This document shows, piece after piece, positions 47,656 through 60,122 of a DNA stretch of 64,000 nucleotides. The stretch covers positions 26,240,464 to 26,304,463 of the forward strand of contig NC_054746.1 of NCBI RefSeq assembly GCF_018143015.1. Direction: 5' to 3'. The notes under the pieces were generated by a model. That model was given only the letters and a program-made list of their open reading frames with translations. It did no database searches and had not been told where the DNA came from. The DNA comes from Lytechinus variegatus. Taxonomy: Eukaryota > Echinodermata > Echinoidea > Temnopleuroida > Toxopneustidae. The position numbers and the translations under genes were made by a program. Position 1 is the stretch's first letter. Every line of letters starts with the position of its first letter.

Positions 47656-50600
47656 TTAGGCACTTCGTCAGAATCCATCTTTCCCGCAGGAATCAAGCAG
47701 CTTTTCAATTATCAATCACAGACTGTAGGAAAGCTGCAATGAAGAGATGCAGAAGAACCTCATAGCAGAATTCCTGCTTAAGGATGTGACAGTAAATTTT
47801 TGACAAGTTGCCTTACAAGTTTGTGTTATAAGCTACTGAGATCAAGCCATATGATTGACAATGACAACAATCACTGCAAATGTCACTGACTGGTTTGATC
47901 CAGCAAGAGAGGTCCACATTCATGTCTTCTCTTAGTTCGTATATACAGTTATAATTGTACATGTTCTTATAAAATCAACAGGCAACATAATGATATACCA
48001 TGATACATGCTCAACACTTGCACAATAAAGTACATGTACCTAAATAACACCTGGAATGAATAGATAACTATGTCCTTATACATATAATGTTCTTACTCAG
48101 GGAGATATTTGCATGTTGTTATAAATGTCCATTAAATATAAAAAATGCTAAGAATTTATATCGGGCACACAATTTGACACAAAGGAGGATTGCATTCGTG
48201 TATACTTCATTCTTGATTTTCTTGTTGCCCAATTTCTGAGGTTAAAAGTGGGTATTATAACAGATCCATATCAGCAACGATGAAAAAAAACACATCAGAA
48301 TAAATGGGCTAACAGAGCACGAAGTGTATACACCCTCCTTTTTGTAGTCTACCCCATAATTTTCCGAGGCTAATATTTGTAAAGATTTCTTATGTTGTGA
48401 CAATACTCAGTAACATTTTATGCTAATAAATTAGCCATATACTTCAGTTCCCAAAATAATGCACAGGCAAACTCTTTGACACCACAATGATTTCATGTTA
48501 TGATTCATGCAATGAAAAAACATAAACAATGATTTCATTATTATATCATTGGTTTGCCTGTGCAAGTCTGACTATGAAAATATATTTGCGCCAACATTTT
48601 TAATCTCTGAGCTAATCTAAAAGAATTAAATTGGTCCACTGATGCCTCATATCCCATTGATTTTGTAAACAAAACTGAGCTTTGTGGCACCATCTCTAAA
48701 TGAGCCTTTTACGATCTTAATACCCTCCAACAATGCAAATCAATTTTGCAATAAAGATCCACATGGGGCCTGTTGCAGAAACCCTTCTGCCAGAAGAAAC
48801 TTCGGAAAATAAACAAAAACTCATGGCAAACAAAATCATGCTAATGACACTTCTAACATATTGAAAAACTCTGGCAAAATAATTGCTTGCTAGGTTTCTT
48901 TTATGCCACAGACCCGTGGCGTGATGTACCAATGACAAACTAACTTGTACAAGAAAAATCCTGTTGAAATTTAGTAATCTCTTGGGATTTACCTCATTTG
49001 TCAGTACAGATCAATACTACTTTTTTGTTGCTGCATTTGTCATACAATGGACATGGTAGATATTCAATGATATTTATGATGAGAGATGTAACGATAAGAA
49101 AAATTGTGTTACTAAAGGAATTCGAAGTATGAAAGTTTGATTCATTTGACTATTATACTATTTAAATCAGAATCATGCACTTCAATCTTTTCACACTTAA
49201 GGAGTTTATAAGTGACAAGAAATGTACTTTGTGTGGTCACAGAGTTCCCTATTAAAGTTTCACTATTCATAAGGATATACTGGATATACAGTTGCAAAAT
49301 CTATTGATGAGGAATCTTAAGTAATCTCCCACATATATACAGAGCTGTACAAAATATGAAATATTCCAATAACTATTCATAAACAGTTTGGCGATCACTA
49401 CAATCAGGAAAAAATAAATACCAAAGCACATATTACATCTACATCCAAAGTAAATCGATACATGCAGATTAATTCATAACATATTATGACTGAGGCAACG
49501 TTTACAAGAAATAACCCTGAAAAGCATTAATCAGTCAAATTAATGAATACAATTTATATTTTGTCACTCTATATGATATTTAATGCTACCTTTGTATATG
49601 AGATAAAGTAAAAGTAAAGGAAAAAAGAATGTCCAGTCAGCTTTTGATTGAAACAAGACAAAAAGAACTAGAATAACCGAATCAAATTGGCACCAGTTGT
49701 TAGGGGGGGGAGAGAAAAGAGCGGCATGGAGAAATGAACATGCTGCATGGCCCTTTTAGATGGGTTCTTCTGCATGACCATACTACTGATAGCAAGGAAA
49801 ATAAAAAAAGAAAACCTAAATGCTCAAGGAAACACAGAGCATATTACTGTTTCCAATTTGCCATACTTTCAATTGTAGCTGCTAGAACAACATTTGAACT
49901 TTTAGCAATACTGTATTAATTGTATTGAAAAATACCAGTTATCTATAATATCTATTACAAAGTTCTTTTTCAAAATGCAACATAAAAAAAGAAGCCCAAA
50001 CTAGGTTGATAATACTGGAATAATAAGCAACATGAACCGGAGTTAAGAAAGCAAGTCGAAATTAAAATTTCATTGCATGGGGTTCATCAACAAGAATGAA
50101 GCCTATGTTCCATTACATGCTAAGCTATTTTTATAGAATTGATTATAAATGAAGACGTCAATTTACATGTAATATAAAATACCACGATTATAAACTCTGT
50201 CCTTCCATAAGATGGGACATCATAACACATAAAACAACGATATAAATTTATATTTCACTAATCTATTTTTACGATACCATATTAAAGTCATTACAAGAAT
50301 TCATGTTATCAACTATGTAACTAGAAAAAGGGATTGGCAAGACATTAAAAACTTAATACTTATCTTACCCAATTAAAAGAAATCACTGGATTTACTGAAA
50401 TGCAGTAGTCCAGTGGTTTCCAACAAGCATGATTAGATAACGTGAAAATGTCTTTATCACAAAACTTCTTCAAAGAATATATGTGAATATGGCAGAACAT
50501 TTTTGGCCAACATAAATCATAACAGAATTAGATAAGTGATCTAATGGAGATGAACAAATACTTTTATATCTATACTAGTAACTAAAGCTAAAAGGGAAGT

Positions 50601-51545
50601 GTTAGGCCCATGAAAATCACATCATTCATTTTTTCTGGTAGCGTTTATGGAATTCATCATATCATCATGATTGACAATGACAATAGTAAATATATAAAAT
50701 ATGCATTAACCCAATACACAAAGTAACCAAAATTGTTTGATCACAACAGTGACATCAGCATCACTCAAAATCAGGTCTCACTGCTTAATACTGGTGCACA
50801 CTTCCTTTACATAATTCCTCTACATAATTTCCACAAATTTCCTCAATGGCCAAACCATACATCTACAGCACAGGTTTTTGGTAAAGTAATATAATAAACA
50901 CCACTCACGTAACCTATTTCAAAGGACCTCACAAGTCACTGTGCATTATTGAAAATGTTTTCCATTTTTTCTCTTTGCATCCATTGCATTGATCTTATTA
51001 CTATTTTGCCAGTGGACAATGTCTTTTCGGCCGAGATAAAAATCAAAGGGGGTAGCTCAGGAATATAGGGGGGGGGGGGGGGTCTGGAACAGACTGAAAG
51101 AAACAAAATAAACCAAAGCCCCCCCCCCTTATAAATCCTTACAACTACCAGTAAAGGAAATTAAGCAAGTGATTGTTGATGTTCATAAACATAGGAGACG
51201 TTTCCCAAAGGGGAAAGTGTGACTTTAAATCATGTTTAATGCCAATCATGCACATTTCATTGATGAATACTCAGTAGCATGCATCCTGTGAGCACAATCA
51301 GACCAACACAGTAATATCACAAGCAGCTGAGAAATTAAGTGAAATTTAAAGTCACACTTCATTCTTTGTTAACACCCCTCCTGGCATAATTTGTCATTGA
51401 TATATATATATATAGATATTTAATATGCACATACATACACATAAAAGAGAACAGAATGAGACTGACTGCAGCAAACAAACTCAATTGTACATGCAAGGAT
51501 ATATGAAGTGTTATTTGCCTCAGATGATGGATTTGTGAGGTGAGC
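47656..51545 (-). other. Probable alpha-SNAP 3' UTR and downstream region
   Basis: No other gene is seen. It contains a G-run (about 49700), a G/C homopolymer pair (51068-51128) and an (AT)n tract (about 51400-51412). Short frames here resemble nothing known. Confidence 0.35.
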
Positions 51546-54500
51546 TCACCGAAGATCTGGATCGCTACTGATGCTCTTCTTAATTCTCAATAAAATGGTT
51601 GTCAACCACTGATCCAAGCGAGTGATTGAATCAAACTCCTTAACCTGCCAGGTAAATTGTGAAAATAAGAAACGTACAGACATGGGTCATTGTTGGGTAA
51701 ATGAAATGTCAACTAAAATACTACAAACTGAAACACAATACTATATATATTGAATTTTTCTTGTTTTAAATCATATCAATATTTTAGACAAATCATGAAC
51801 AGATCCTCTTACAAGGATTCAATGATTTAAATATTTGTTGGAAAAAACCCAACACAAAACAATCCAGTTGAATAAATCAATACTTGATTGATTGATTGAT
51901 TAAAGATGATGAAACTTATAATTTAAAATATAAGCAAATTTTATTTCCACTTTAAATGTAAGAACTGACCTCACAATCAGTCTTGGATTGGTAAAACAGG
52001 CATATCATAAATGTGAAAGAAAGCATTTATCTATTGTGCTTTTAAGTAATGAAAACTTATATATTTTTAAATTTACACTAATTCATCAAAGTATTCTAGA
52101 TTATATTAATCTATCAAACTTTTGAAATAGAAGAGGGAAACAGAAGAAAAGATTCAGTGACTACTTACGGCTTCAGTGTATGCATCTTCATTCTGGTCTT
52201 CTATAGCAGCAACTAATTTCTATGGAATGACAAAGGTAAAAATGTAGTGCAAAATCACCATATCATGTTACATGTATTCAAATTTGCTTAACAATCCAAA
52301 GATATTAACTTAAATAAGATACTTCCAAAACAATTTCAGTTACTCCAATAAGCCAGTTAATTCATATACGCAATCTCTGTATGGTTAGATGGAGTTCCCA
52401 ATTACCAGAAATTTTCTATACTAAGTTTGCCAAACACGCCAATCCAACACTTGTGTATCAAATGTAAATGCTTGATTTATGCAGGAAAGAATATGTGATC
52501 ATTATCCACCTATTCACAAATTAATATTCTGTAGTCCCATGTAGATAAAGATGCAGTATATCAATTTACGATTGAAAGAAAGATAAAGAATTTGATTATT
52601 TAGTGAGGCATTCTACTACTGTCTCTGAAAACAAAATTTTATACTTCCATCGTGAGTTCATTAACGCTAATATATTTTGTACAACTGGGAATATAGTAAT
52701 GAATTCAATCTTCAGCAATAATAACCATAATAAGAATGGGGGGGGCTGATTCACAAAAGTTGTGCCTATAGTTTTGCTATGCTATGTAGGCAATACAAAA
52801 ATTGATTTTAATTATCAGTGTAAACTTAAAGTAAGCAAAATGGTAAAACAAAACCAACAAATTTTACAAATATATATGTAAGTAGATATTGTTGCAATGA
52901 AGTTTCTTTCCTACAACATTGACAGTAGGCAAGAACACAAAGTATAAAAATTCAATATAACTTACCTGTAAAAGTTTATATTCCCTGCTATCTGCAAATG
53001 CAGAGAAGGTTTCTGGATACTTCTGTAATGCAATCTGTGCATTCTGAAGATCTATGCACAGGTGACATAGTGCGGCCTGGAACAGAAGAAATAATGAATG
53101 TGATATTACACAGAGTATCTAAATAATCATGAGGTGTTGTTAATCAGTGGTAGAACGTTTCTACTCTTGGTCAAAATTATATTCAGCTTCATATCTTCTA
53201 GAAGACAATAGAGACCTTTAGATTTCACAAATAAACTTAGCCCATGATGCAAAATTTCTTTTCCTCAATGTTGTGCTGTTTTTATTCAAGAGCAGTAAGT
53301 AAAGCTGATTTCCCCAAATTAAAAGAAATCTGCATCATGGCAGAAAATCTAAAGCTCCTAATGCACGTCCATTTAAAGCAAAATTCTACTAATGACCATT
53401 ATGCAGTTATAACAAGTACAAGATATTTCAATATATAATGAAATCTGTGATCTTTTACACACTGATACCCCCAAATATCATATTAAACTCTTATGTATAC
53501 TTGGACCAAGTTCAAATCTGTCAAATGGTTCTTTAGTTATTGCGAAAACCTAAAATCATATTGCCTCCAGCAACAACGTATAGGAGGTGGAGGGATGAAA
53601 ATAGCTATGAGAGCTAAATTACTGCTTTTCTTCCATGTTCTTCTCTCAAGAAGGCCTAAGTAGGAGATACGTATATGTGGACAAATGATTTTAAGTACTT
53701 ACCTTAAAGTAATGGTCTTTTGCACTGTATTTGAGAAGGGAGTTCTCCACTGCTGATGAGGCTACATCCTCGTATATCTGGCATGCCTTAGCATAATTCA
53801 TTTGCTGTGCTGAATACATGGCTACCTTCAACAGGCATTTATTTGCAGAGCTTTTAAAACAAAAAAAGGGGGAAAATACAAAAGAATCTTTGTTAGTTTT
53901 GATAATAAAAACGTCTAGCAGGAGCAGGAAAAAAGATCTGCAAAACAGTGACATAAAAAATTACAAAAATAAAATTGGGAGGAAATTTGTTTAAGCTTAA
54001 TCCTAAAGTGATGTAAGTTTCTTGTTTTTGACACCTTTAAAACTCATTTAATCCTGAATGATAGCAAAATGCAGATAAAACAAGACAAGAAAAAAATAAA
54101 TTATTCACTAAAACCTAAAATAAATCTAACTTGTCAATATGATTGGTGATTTTTCTAACCTGGTGGAGTCTTCGCCTCTGTAGAGGTCAGCAGCTTTCTC
54201 ATAATTCTCTATAGCTTTATCCAGTTCAATCAGTTCATTCTCGTAGATCTCTGCTATGCTGATATAATGCTTGGCAGCCATTGTAAACTTGCCTTTATCG
54301 GTGTAAATTTCTATTGCCTCTTGCAGACAAGATATAGCCTCTGAAAACATAGAACAAGAAATAGAAAATCATGAAAGACCTTCAATAATTTGTTTTTTTC
54401 TAAATGAAAATGAATACCGGTATTCCATTATCGTTCTTCTTTTTCTCCTCTTTCGCCTTCTTCCTCTTCTTCTGTTCTGTCTCCTTCCTTCCTTCATTTC

Positions 54501-55398
54501 TACTTCTACTTCATCTTCTTTTCTTTCCCTCCTCCCCTTCCTTCATCTACTTCCTCTAATCATCAGTACTATCCCTACCATTGGGTAATACCCTGATGAA
54601 CACCATTATCATTGGTAAAATACTGTAGCCACATACTATCAATATGATGTTCATTATCACATGTATTTCTTACTTTCATGATCCACTTTCTTGTAGCAGT
54701 TGCCTGCGTCTACATAGTTTGTAGCTGCTTCATGTTTACTTTCCAGCGTCATAGAGATGGAAGCTGCTCGACAGAATGCATTGCCGGCCTCTGGAATAAA
54801 AACAATGAAATACATCATTTTGAATGGGAAAGACATAAACTTGTGGTACATGTAATATGAAATTTATATTAACAGAGCAACTGAAAAGAATCTGATTTTT
54901 CAAATATCTTTAATTTTCAAGGCAATTTAATCCTTAAAAAGACGGGGGGGGGGGGGGGGGGGGGGGTGGGGGAGTGACTTGTTCTTTCAAGTCTCACGCA
55001 ACTTTTGACAGACCCAAATTGCTCAAAAACGTGCTGTTTCTAACCCTAAGTACATTATTTATAATACTTTTACTGATTAAAATCAGGTAATTTCAAGTTG
55101 TTTATGACTGAAAAACAGTCACAGACCATTTGCCCCCCCAAAAAACCCCCCAAAACAATATAACCTAATTTTAATCTTAATATGGTTAATTTTGAATAAA
55201 TTCACATGATAACCATCAGCAGCAATACCCCCATCATCATCAATCATCAGTTTACATAGTATTATGCATTCATGAAAAAAAATATCTTCATGAGAACTAC
55301 ATGTATACAAGAACTGACCTTGCCATTTCTTTGCCATCTTGAACATGTTAGCGGCCCTCTGATACAGTTCGCATGCATCCTCTTGCTTCTGTACTCCT
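51546..55398 (-). CDS. NAPA: Alpha-SNAP (NSF attachment protein), 8 coding exons, N-terminus not seen
   Basis: Alpha-SNAP binds assembled SNARE bundles and recruits the ATPase NSF to take them apart. Minus-strand exons in reading order: 55398-55319, 54790-54674, 54340-54160, 53850-53703, 53076-52966, 52219-52169 and 51644-51546. With the missing first exon counted, this makes at least eight coding exons; seven are visible. All borders are GT/AG and the phases join cleanly. About 261 residues are covered, matching human positions from about 35 to the end. Signatures are [66 protein letters not shown] and the C-terminal [24 protein letters not shown], the helix that stimulates NSF. These build TPR-like helical hairpins. 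The first exon, expected to carry the SFF/LFG-type membrane-contact loop, was not found in this window. Confidence 0.93.
54940..54980. repeat. Poly-G tract in alpha-SNAP intron
   Basis: A run of more than 20 G on the plus strand, broken by a single T. Several poly-G or poly-C runs of this kind occur across the window and are likely places of assembly or length error. Confidence 0.8.
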
Positions 55399-56227
55399 CT
55401 GAAATGATTTTTTTAAAAATAAAATAAAAATAAACCATGGTAAATAAAGCCCAGACTTAATGCATGTACAGCATGTGCAGTGTAGGCACATGTACGTTTA
55501 TGCACAAATGTATTAAAATCATCAAAAAATAAAAGAAAAAAGAAGGCAGACACACTATAAAGGAGAAATAATTTCAATTGTTCATGAGGTATAAACTTGT
55601 ACAGGTAGTTATTTTTGGTTTTTTTTCAACAAAGAAGAGGTGATCGTTAGTGTTGTCAGGGGGTACATGTCATCATGTACTCCAAACTTTAAGGGTTCTT
55701 TAAGGATTACTTGTACATACATGTACAGATCGATAGAGACATTACGTATCTAAGGCTAATCAGAGGCTCATACATTTTTCCATTACTCCAATGTTACTTC
55801 CATATTTACCTTAGGTTATTGCCATGTACAGCTTTGGTTGTATTTCAATTTTCTCAAGATTCTAAAATGGTGTACATGTAGTAAGGTGTGCAATATATGA
55901 TAGTGAAATATGGACTTTGACCTCTGAAATTAGAAAACATTTCCTGTAGAAAGTAAAATAAAGAATTAAGAAGATCTCTTGGACTGACAATGTTTACGGT
56001 GAGGAAGTTCTAAGAAAAGCCCAAGTGTGACAGAAGAGGATGTGGTCTGTTGATAAGGCAAGTGAAATTCAAAACTCATAGTTCAAGCAACTTGAAGAAG
56101 GCCTAATAACCTTGCTCTATCAGACAAGTAAAAATGAAGGAAAGCAGAGTGAGAAAATATCAAATACACTTTGGATAGATATTCTGGTTAGGTTATTAGA
56201 AGACAGAAGTATTAAACAAGTGGAAGT
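55399..56227. other. Upstream intron of alpha-SNAP, no exon found
   Basis: The exon at 55319-55398 starts at an acceptor in the middle of a codon, so this is intron. I searched both strands by eye for the expected Met-rich, Ala/Glu/Lys-rich first exon and found none. Confidence 0.4.
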
Positions 56228-56655
56228 GGAATGCCTCTAGCCGTCTCACCTGCATCACGCGATTCAACATAGCAGCAGTGCTGACTTTGAAAACTACTAC
56301 AACTTGCACAAGATGTTCAGTGAATAACCAGTGAATAACCAGTGATACTTGGTTACTCTAATTTCCACATTTTATGAACTAGACCAATACACTTACAGAG
56401 ATAGGATGGTAATTCAACAAATACCCCCAATGTGGCCAAAATTCATTGACCTCACATGACCTTTGACCTTGAACATGTGACCTGAAACTTGCACAGGATA
56501 TTCAGTGATACTTGATTACTCTTATGTCCAAGTTTCAAAAGTCAGATCAATAAACTTGCAAAGTTATGATGGTAATTCAACAGATACCCCCATTATGGCC
56601 AAAGTTCATTGACCTTTGACCTTGGTCATGTGACCTAAAATGCGCACAAGATGTT
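56228..56655. repeat. Tandem-type dispersed repeat, copy 1
   Basis: About three diverged units of ~150 bp with landmarks TTGACCT, CATGTGACCTGAAACTTGCAC, GATATTCAGTGATACTTG and GATGGTAATTCAACA. The same array, in the same orientation, occurs at 59085-59650. Both begin with AAGTGGAATGCCTC. Confidence 0.7.
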
Positions 56656-56831
56656 CAATAAAAATTGAACATTAGTTTGTAATTTCCATCCCATTGATTT
56701 TAGAATGCAATGTACAAATAAGCTAAAGTAAAAACATTGGTGAATAAGTCGTTCTACCCCTACCAAATTCAGGTTAGACCATCTAAACTCTGCATGTCCT
56801 GCCAGTGGGTACATGTACATGGTCAGAATAG

Positions 56832-57058
56832 TTAAAGGGGAATAAAAGCTTTGAAACAAGTGGACTTGTGTGGAAAGATAAAAATCAAAGAATAAGATCA
56901 GCAAAAGTTCGAGAAAAATCAGACATATAATGAGAAAGTTATGAGCATTTGAATATTACGATCACAAATGCTATGGAGATCCTCCCTTTGGCAATGCGAC
57001 AAAGATATGTGATGTCAGCATGTGAATAACGTTCCCTGTGATGGTATAAAATACCCCT
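56832..57058. mobile_element. Short TTAAAGGGG-ended MITE
   Basis: The left end TTAAAGGGGAATAAAAGC and the right end TACCCCTAAAA give weak inverted termini. The interior contains TGAGAAAGTTATGAGCATTTGAATATT and TGATGTCAGCATGTG, sequence of the type seen in the longer palindromic MITEs here. Probably a deletion derivative. Confidence 0.4.
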
Positions 57059-58636
57059 AAAATGTTTTTTTTTTTGCTCTTTCTTATAGTATACAAACTT
57101 TTTATCCATAATATATTCTTTAAAAATCTGTATTACATGCCCTCCTATAGTCTTAGAGAAAGAATACATGACCTACCGACAGATACATGTATGATAAAGA
57201 AGCAGTTTAAGTGAAATATTTAGAAAAGTAATAGAAAAGTTGTTCACATGAGACATCACATGAACCAGCCTAATGTACTTTGTTTTCATTATGTTACAAA
57301 TGAAGGTGCACAGCCAATATTGGAAATTCTTTCTTATTCAGGAGATTATCTCCAGTATCAGAGATTTTTGCAGATGATTTTTTAGAATTCCTCATAAAGA
57401 TTATTTCTCTTCACTTTAGAATTCACTGTCTACTTTTGCTTTCCTAACATTTCCTTGTTATCATCCACATAGGCATCCACATATAAACAAATGGGCTTTT
57501 AACCCGAGCATGACTGTTTTTTTTTTTTTTTGGGGGGGGGGTAAAGAATATTAACTGTTTTTATTGGTGTTGTTTCTTTTATCCAGATTTAGGAAAGCTA
57601 GTCTCCCATATATACCAGAGATCATCTCCCATACAAGAGACTCTCAAATATTGACCATGCACAGTGCATCTACTACATGTAATTACTTAATATTAAATGC
57701 AGTTATTTAAAGATTGAAAATACAATTGTTCTCCGTGTCTGCACATGCACATCCAATACGATTCAAGGATTTTGATAAGAAATTCTGCATGTTGAGGCCA
57801 CAAGTCTGAAGTAGATCTAGATCTCTAGGACTAATTAAGCATTTAACAAGACTAATCTAGAATTCTATATAAATTGATTTTATCATTTTGTCTCTTGATT
57901 TAATCCAAGTGAATGTCTAAGAAAGTCTAAGCAGGTACTCCAGTTCTTGGAAGGATATATTGTACCTGTTTTAAGTTGTTTTGTTCACCTTTCACAGCAC
58001 AAAGTTTCACCTTCACCTGTACCCCTAGAGTAATGCCAGTTTTACACCTACATGTACTGTTGCTTGTAAAACACTTATTTATTTCAAGGTAAAAAAATGA
58101 GCTCAAGTTAACTAGTGTTTCGTTTCCTGTACAAAAAAAAATGAGCACAGCAACTCTCAATTCCCTCAAATATGTTTGTTTAATGAGACATGGATTGATG
58201 TGCACATAAGAACAAGGAGGCAAGAACATAGAAAGGGAACTGAGAGAAGGGGAGAATGTATTACTGACCGGCCTTGTATACCGGGCGCGTGCCTTATACG
58301 CATCACAAAATTATTTCACATGCTCAAAACTTTGCAAAATCATTCCAAAGGGAACTTGAATTGACAGAAAAAAAGTCAAAACACATTTTCAAAGACTTTA
58401 TATTCATAAACTAATAAAATATTGTAAAAATAGCTGATCAGTGATTTTGTTTTCTCAAATTTTCCCATAGAAAACACTCATTTCAGTAATACGATACCAT
58501 TTTCACCATATTTCACATGCGAATAGGGGTTCGATCGGAAGCTGATATCATAAAAAAAGATTAACGATTTTGGCAAAATTTTTACATAGGTCTAGATCAA
58601 TTAGATCTAGGCAGTGTAGCACAGTTGACGAGTCGA
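57059..58636. other. Intron or intergenic, no gene
   Basis: AT-rich with a T/G homopolymer (57520-57541). Minus-strand frames such as 57927-58229 (100 codons) have no recognisable product and no splice or coding support. Confidence 0.4.
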
Positions 58637-59080
58637 GCCAGTGTAGCTCAGTCAGTTAAGGTGTATGTTTCGGATAATATCATAGATCTCAACGTGACGG
58701 GTTTGAGTCCCACTCATGCCGAAACGCGTCTAACCCCCTCAAAAAAGTCTGATGCTATAGCGTTCTGTGTTAGCGTGCCTCACCACTGTATTCAGTGCAG
58801 TTGTGAATACAGTTGGAAAACACTCCGTCCATCGGAAAGGACGCAAATGTTGGTCCCGTGTATAGGAGAGGTACAAGATGCATGTTAAAACCAATACACT
58901 ATTCATCAAAGAGTAGGGTGTTCACATTGGGTATTGCACCTGCCGGTCACGGCAAAATCAAGGTCAAGTACCCGATGCGTTTATGCCGAGGAGAGCCCTG
59001 CATCGTACTGTACGTAGGAAGGGGGGTTGAGTGTTCGGACACGTAACAAAAATGAAGCCTTCTTTTTTGTCTTTGGATTA
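58637..59080 (+). repeat. tRNA-derived SINE
   Basis: The head has a clear A box (TAGCTCAGTCAGTTAAGG, from 58644) and B box (GGTTTGAGTCC, 58700-58710), spaced as in a tRNA gene; these form an internal RNA polymerase III promoter. The body continues with GGAAAGGACGCAAATG and GGTCCCGTGTATAGGAGAG, which recalls the conserved central domain of widespread animal SINEs (from memory). The 3' part shares GTGTTCGGACACG and GAAGCCTTCTTTTTTGTCTTTGGATTA with 11611-11680. Short open frames within it are not genes. Confidence 0.65.
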
Positions 59081-59084
59081 AACA

Positions 59085-59650
59085 ACAAGTGGAATGCCTC
59101 AGGCGGTCTCACCTTCATCACACGATTCAATATAGAAGCAGTGCTGACTTTGAATACTACTATAACTCACACAAGATGTTTAGTGATACTTGGTTTGGTT
59201 ACACTTTATGTCCATGTTTTATGAACTAGACCAATACACTTACAGAGATATAATTCAACAAATATCCCCAACATGGCCAAAGTTAATTGACCCTAAATGA
59301 CTTTTGACCTTAATCATGTGACCTGAAACTTGCACAGGATGTTCAGTGATACTTGATTACTATTGTGTCTAAGTTTCGTGAATCAGATCCACAAACTTTC
59401 AAAGTTATGATGGTTATTCAACAGATACCCCCAATTCGGCCAAAGTTCATTGACCCTAAATGAACTTTGACCTTGGTCATGTGACTTGAAACTCATGCAG
59501 GATGTTTAGTGATACTTGATTGACCTTATGTTTAAGTTTCATTAACTAGGTCCATATATTTTCTAAGTTATGATAACATTTCAAAAACTTAACCTTAGGT
59601 TAAGATTTTGATGTTGATTCCCCAAACATGGTCAAGTTCATTGACCCTAA
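59085..59650. repeat. Tandem-type dispersed repeat, copy 2
   Basis: About four units of the same ~150-bp family as 56228-56655, in the same orientation, directly after the SINE. Unit landmarks (CTTTGACCTTGGTCATGTGAC, AGTGATACTTGATT) are diverged among units, so this is an old array. Confidence 0.7.
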
Positions 59651-59654
59651 ATGC

Positions 59655-59960
59655 CGTTCCGGTCGCATTGATCTGCTGCGATTTTGGTGAAAAGCGGCCG
59701 CCGAGCGCTGTCGGACCATCGTCTCTGTGCGAGCGCACCCGGCGGAGGCCGCGCTAGCTGCATCATGCACGCTTGCCTGTTCCATAGGGGTGCGATCTGT
59801 TCAAGGACCCCCGTTGTCACAAAATTGTAGTTCCAAAGCCCGTTCCGAGGACCCTCCTTTTTAAAATAAGCCCGCTCCGGGGCCCCCGTTTTTTTCGCCC
59901 ACGGCACACCCCTACCACTTTTTGGTCGAGTGCCCCCCCCCCCCCCCCCCCCGGATGTTC
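59655..59960. repeat. GC-rich dispersed repeat
   Basis: Unusually GC- and CpG-rich for this window, with GCGGCCGCCGAGCGCTGT, GCATCATGCACGCTTGCCTG and CCCGCTCCGGGGCCCCCG, ending in a poly-C run. The overlapping minus-strand frames (59600-59907) are composition-driven. It resembles a repeat I recall from urchin sequence, but I cannot name it. Confidence 0.45.
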
Positions 59961-60122
59961 GCCCAGTCTTTCAAAATTAAGGTCTCACACGTACTTGAAT
60001 GACAGTTGACTAAAAATAGCCAGAACTTGAAGCCCTGATTACATGTAATGTAGGGCCAAAAAATATTAAGCGAAGAGTTCCATATGCACCCGTTAGGGGC
60101 ATAATTGTACTTGATGCCCCCA

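Noticed and set aside
58176-58364. 62-codon plus-strand frame near 58.2 kb
   Set aside because: No recognisable motif, no splice support, and it lies in a repeat-rich intron of alpha-SNAP.
59600-59907. Minus-strand frames of 61-86 codons considered as the alpha-SNAP first exon
   Set aside because: They sit in a GC-rich dispersed repeat and have no similarity to the alpha-SNAP N-terminus.
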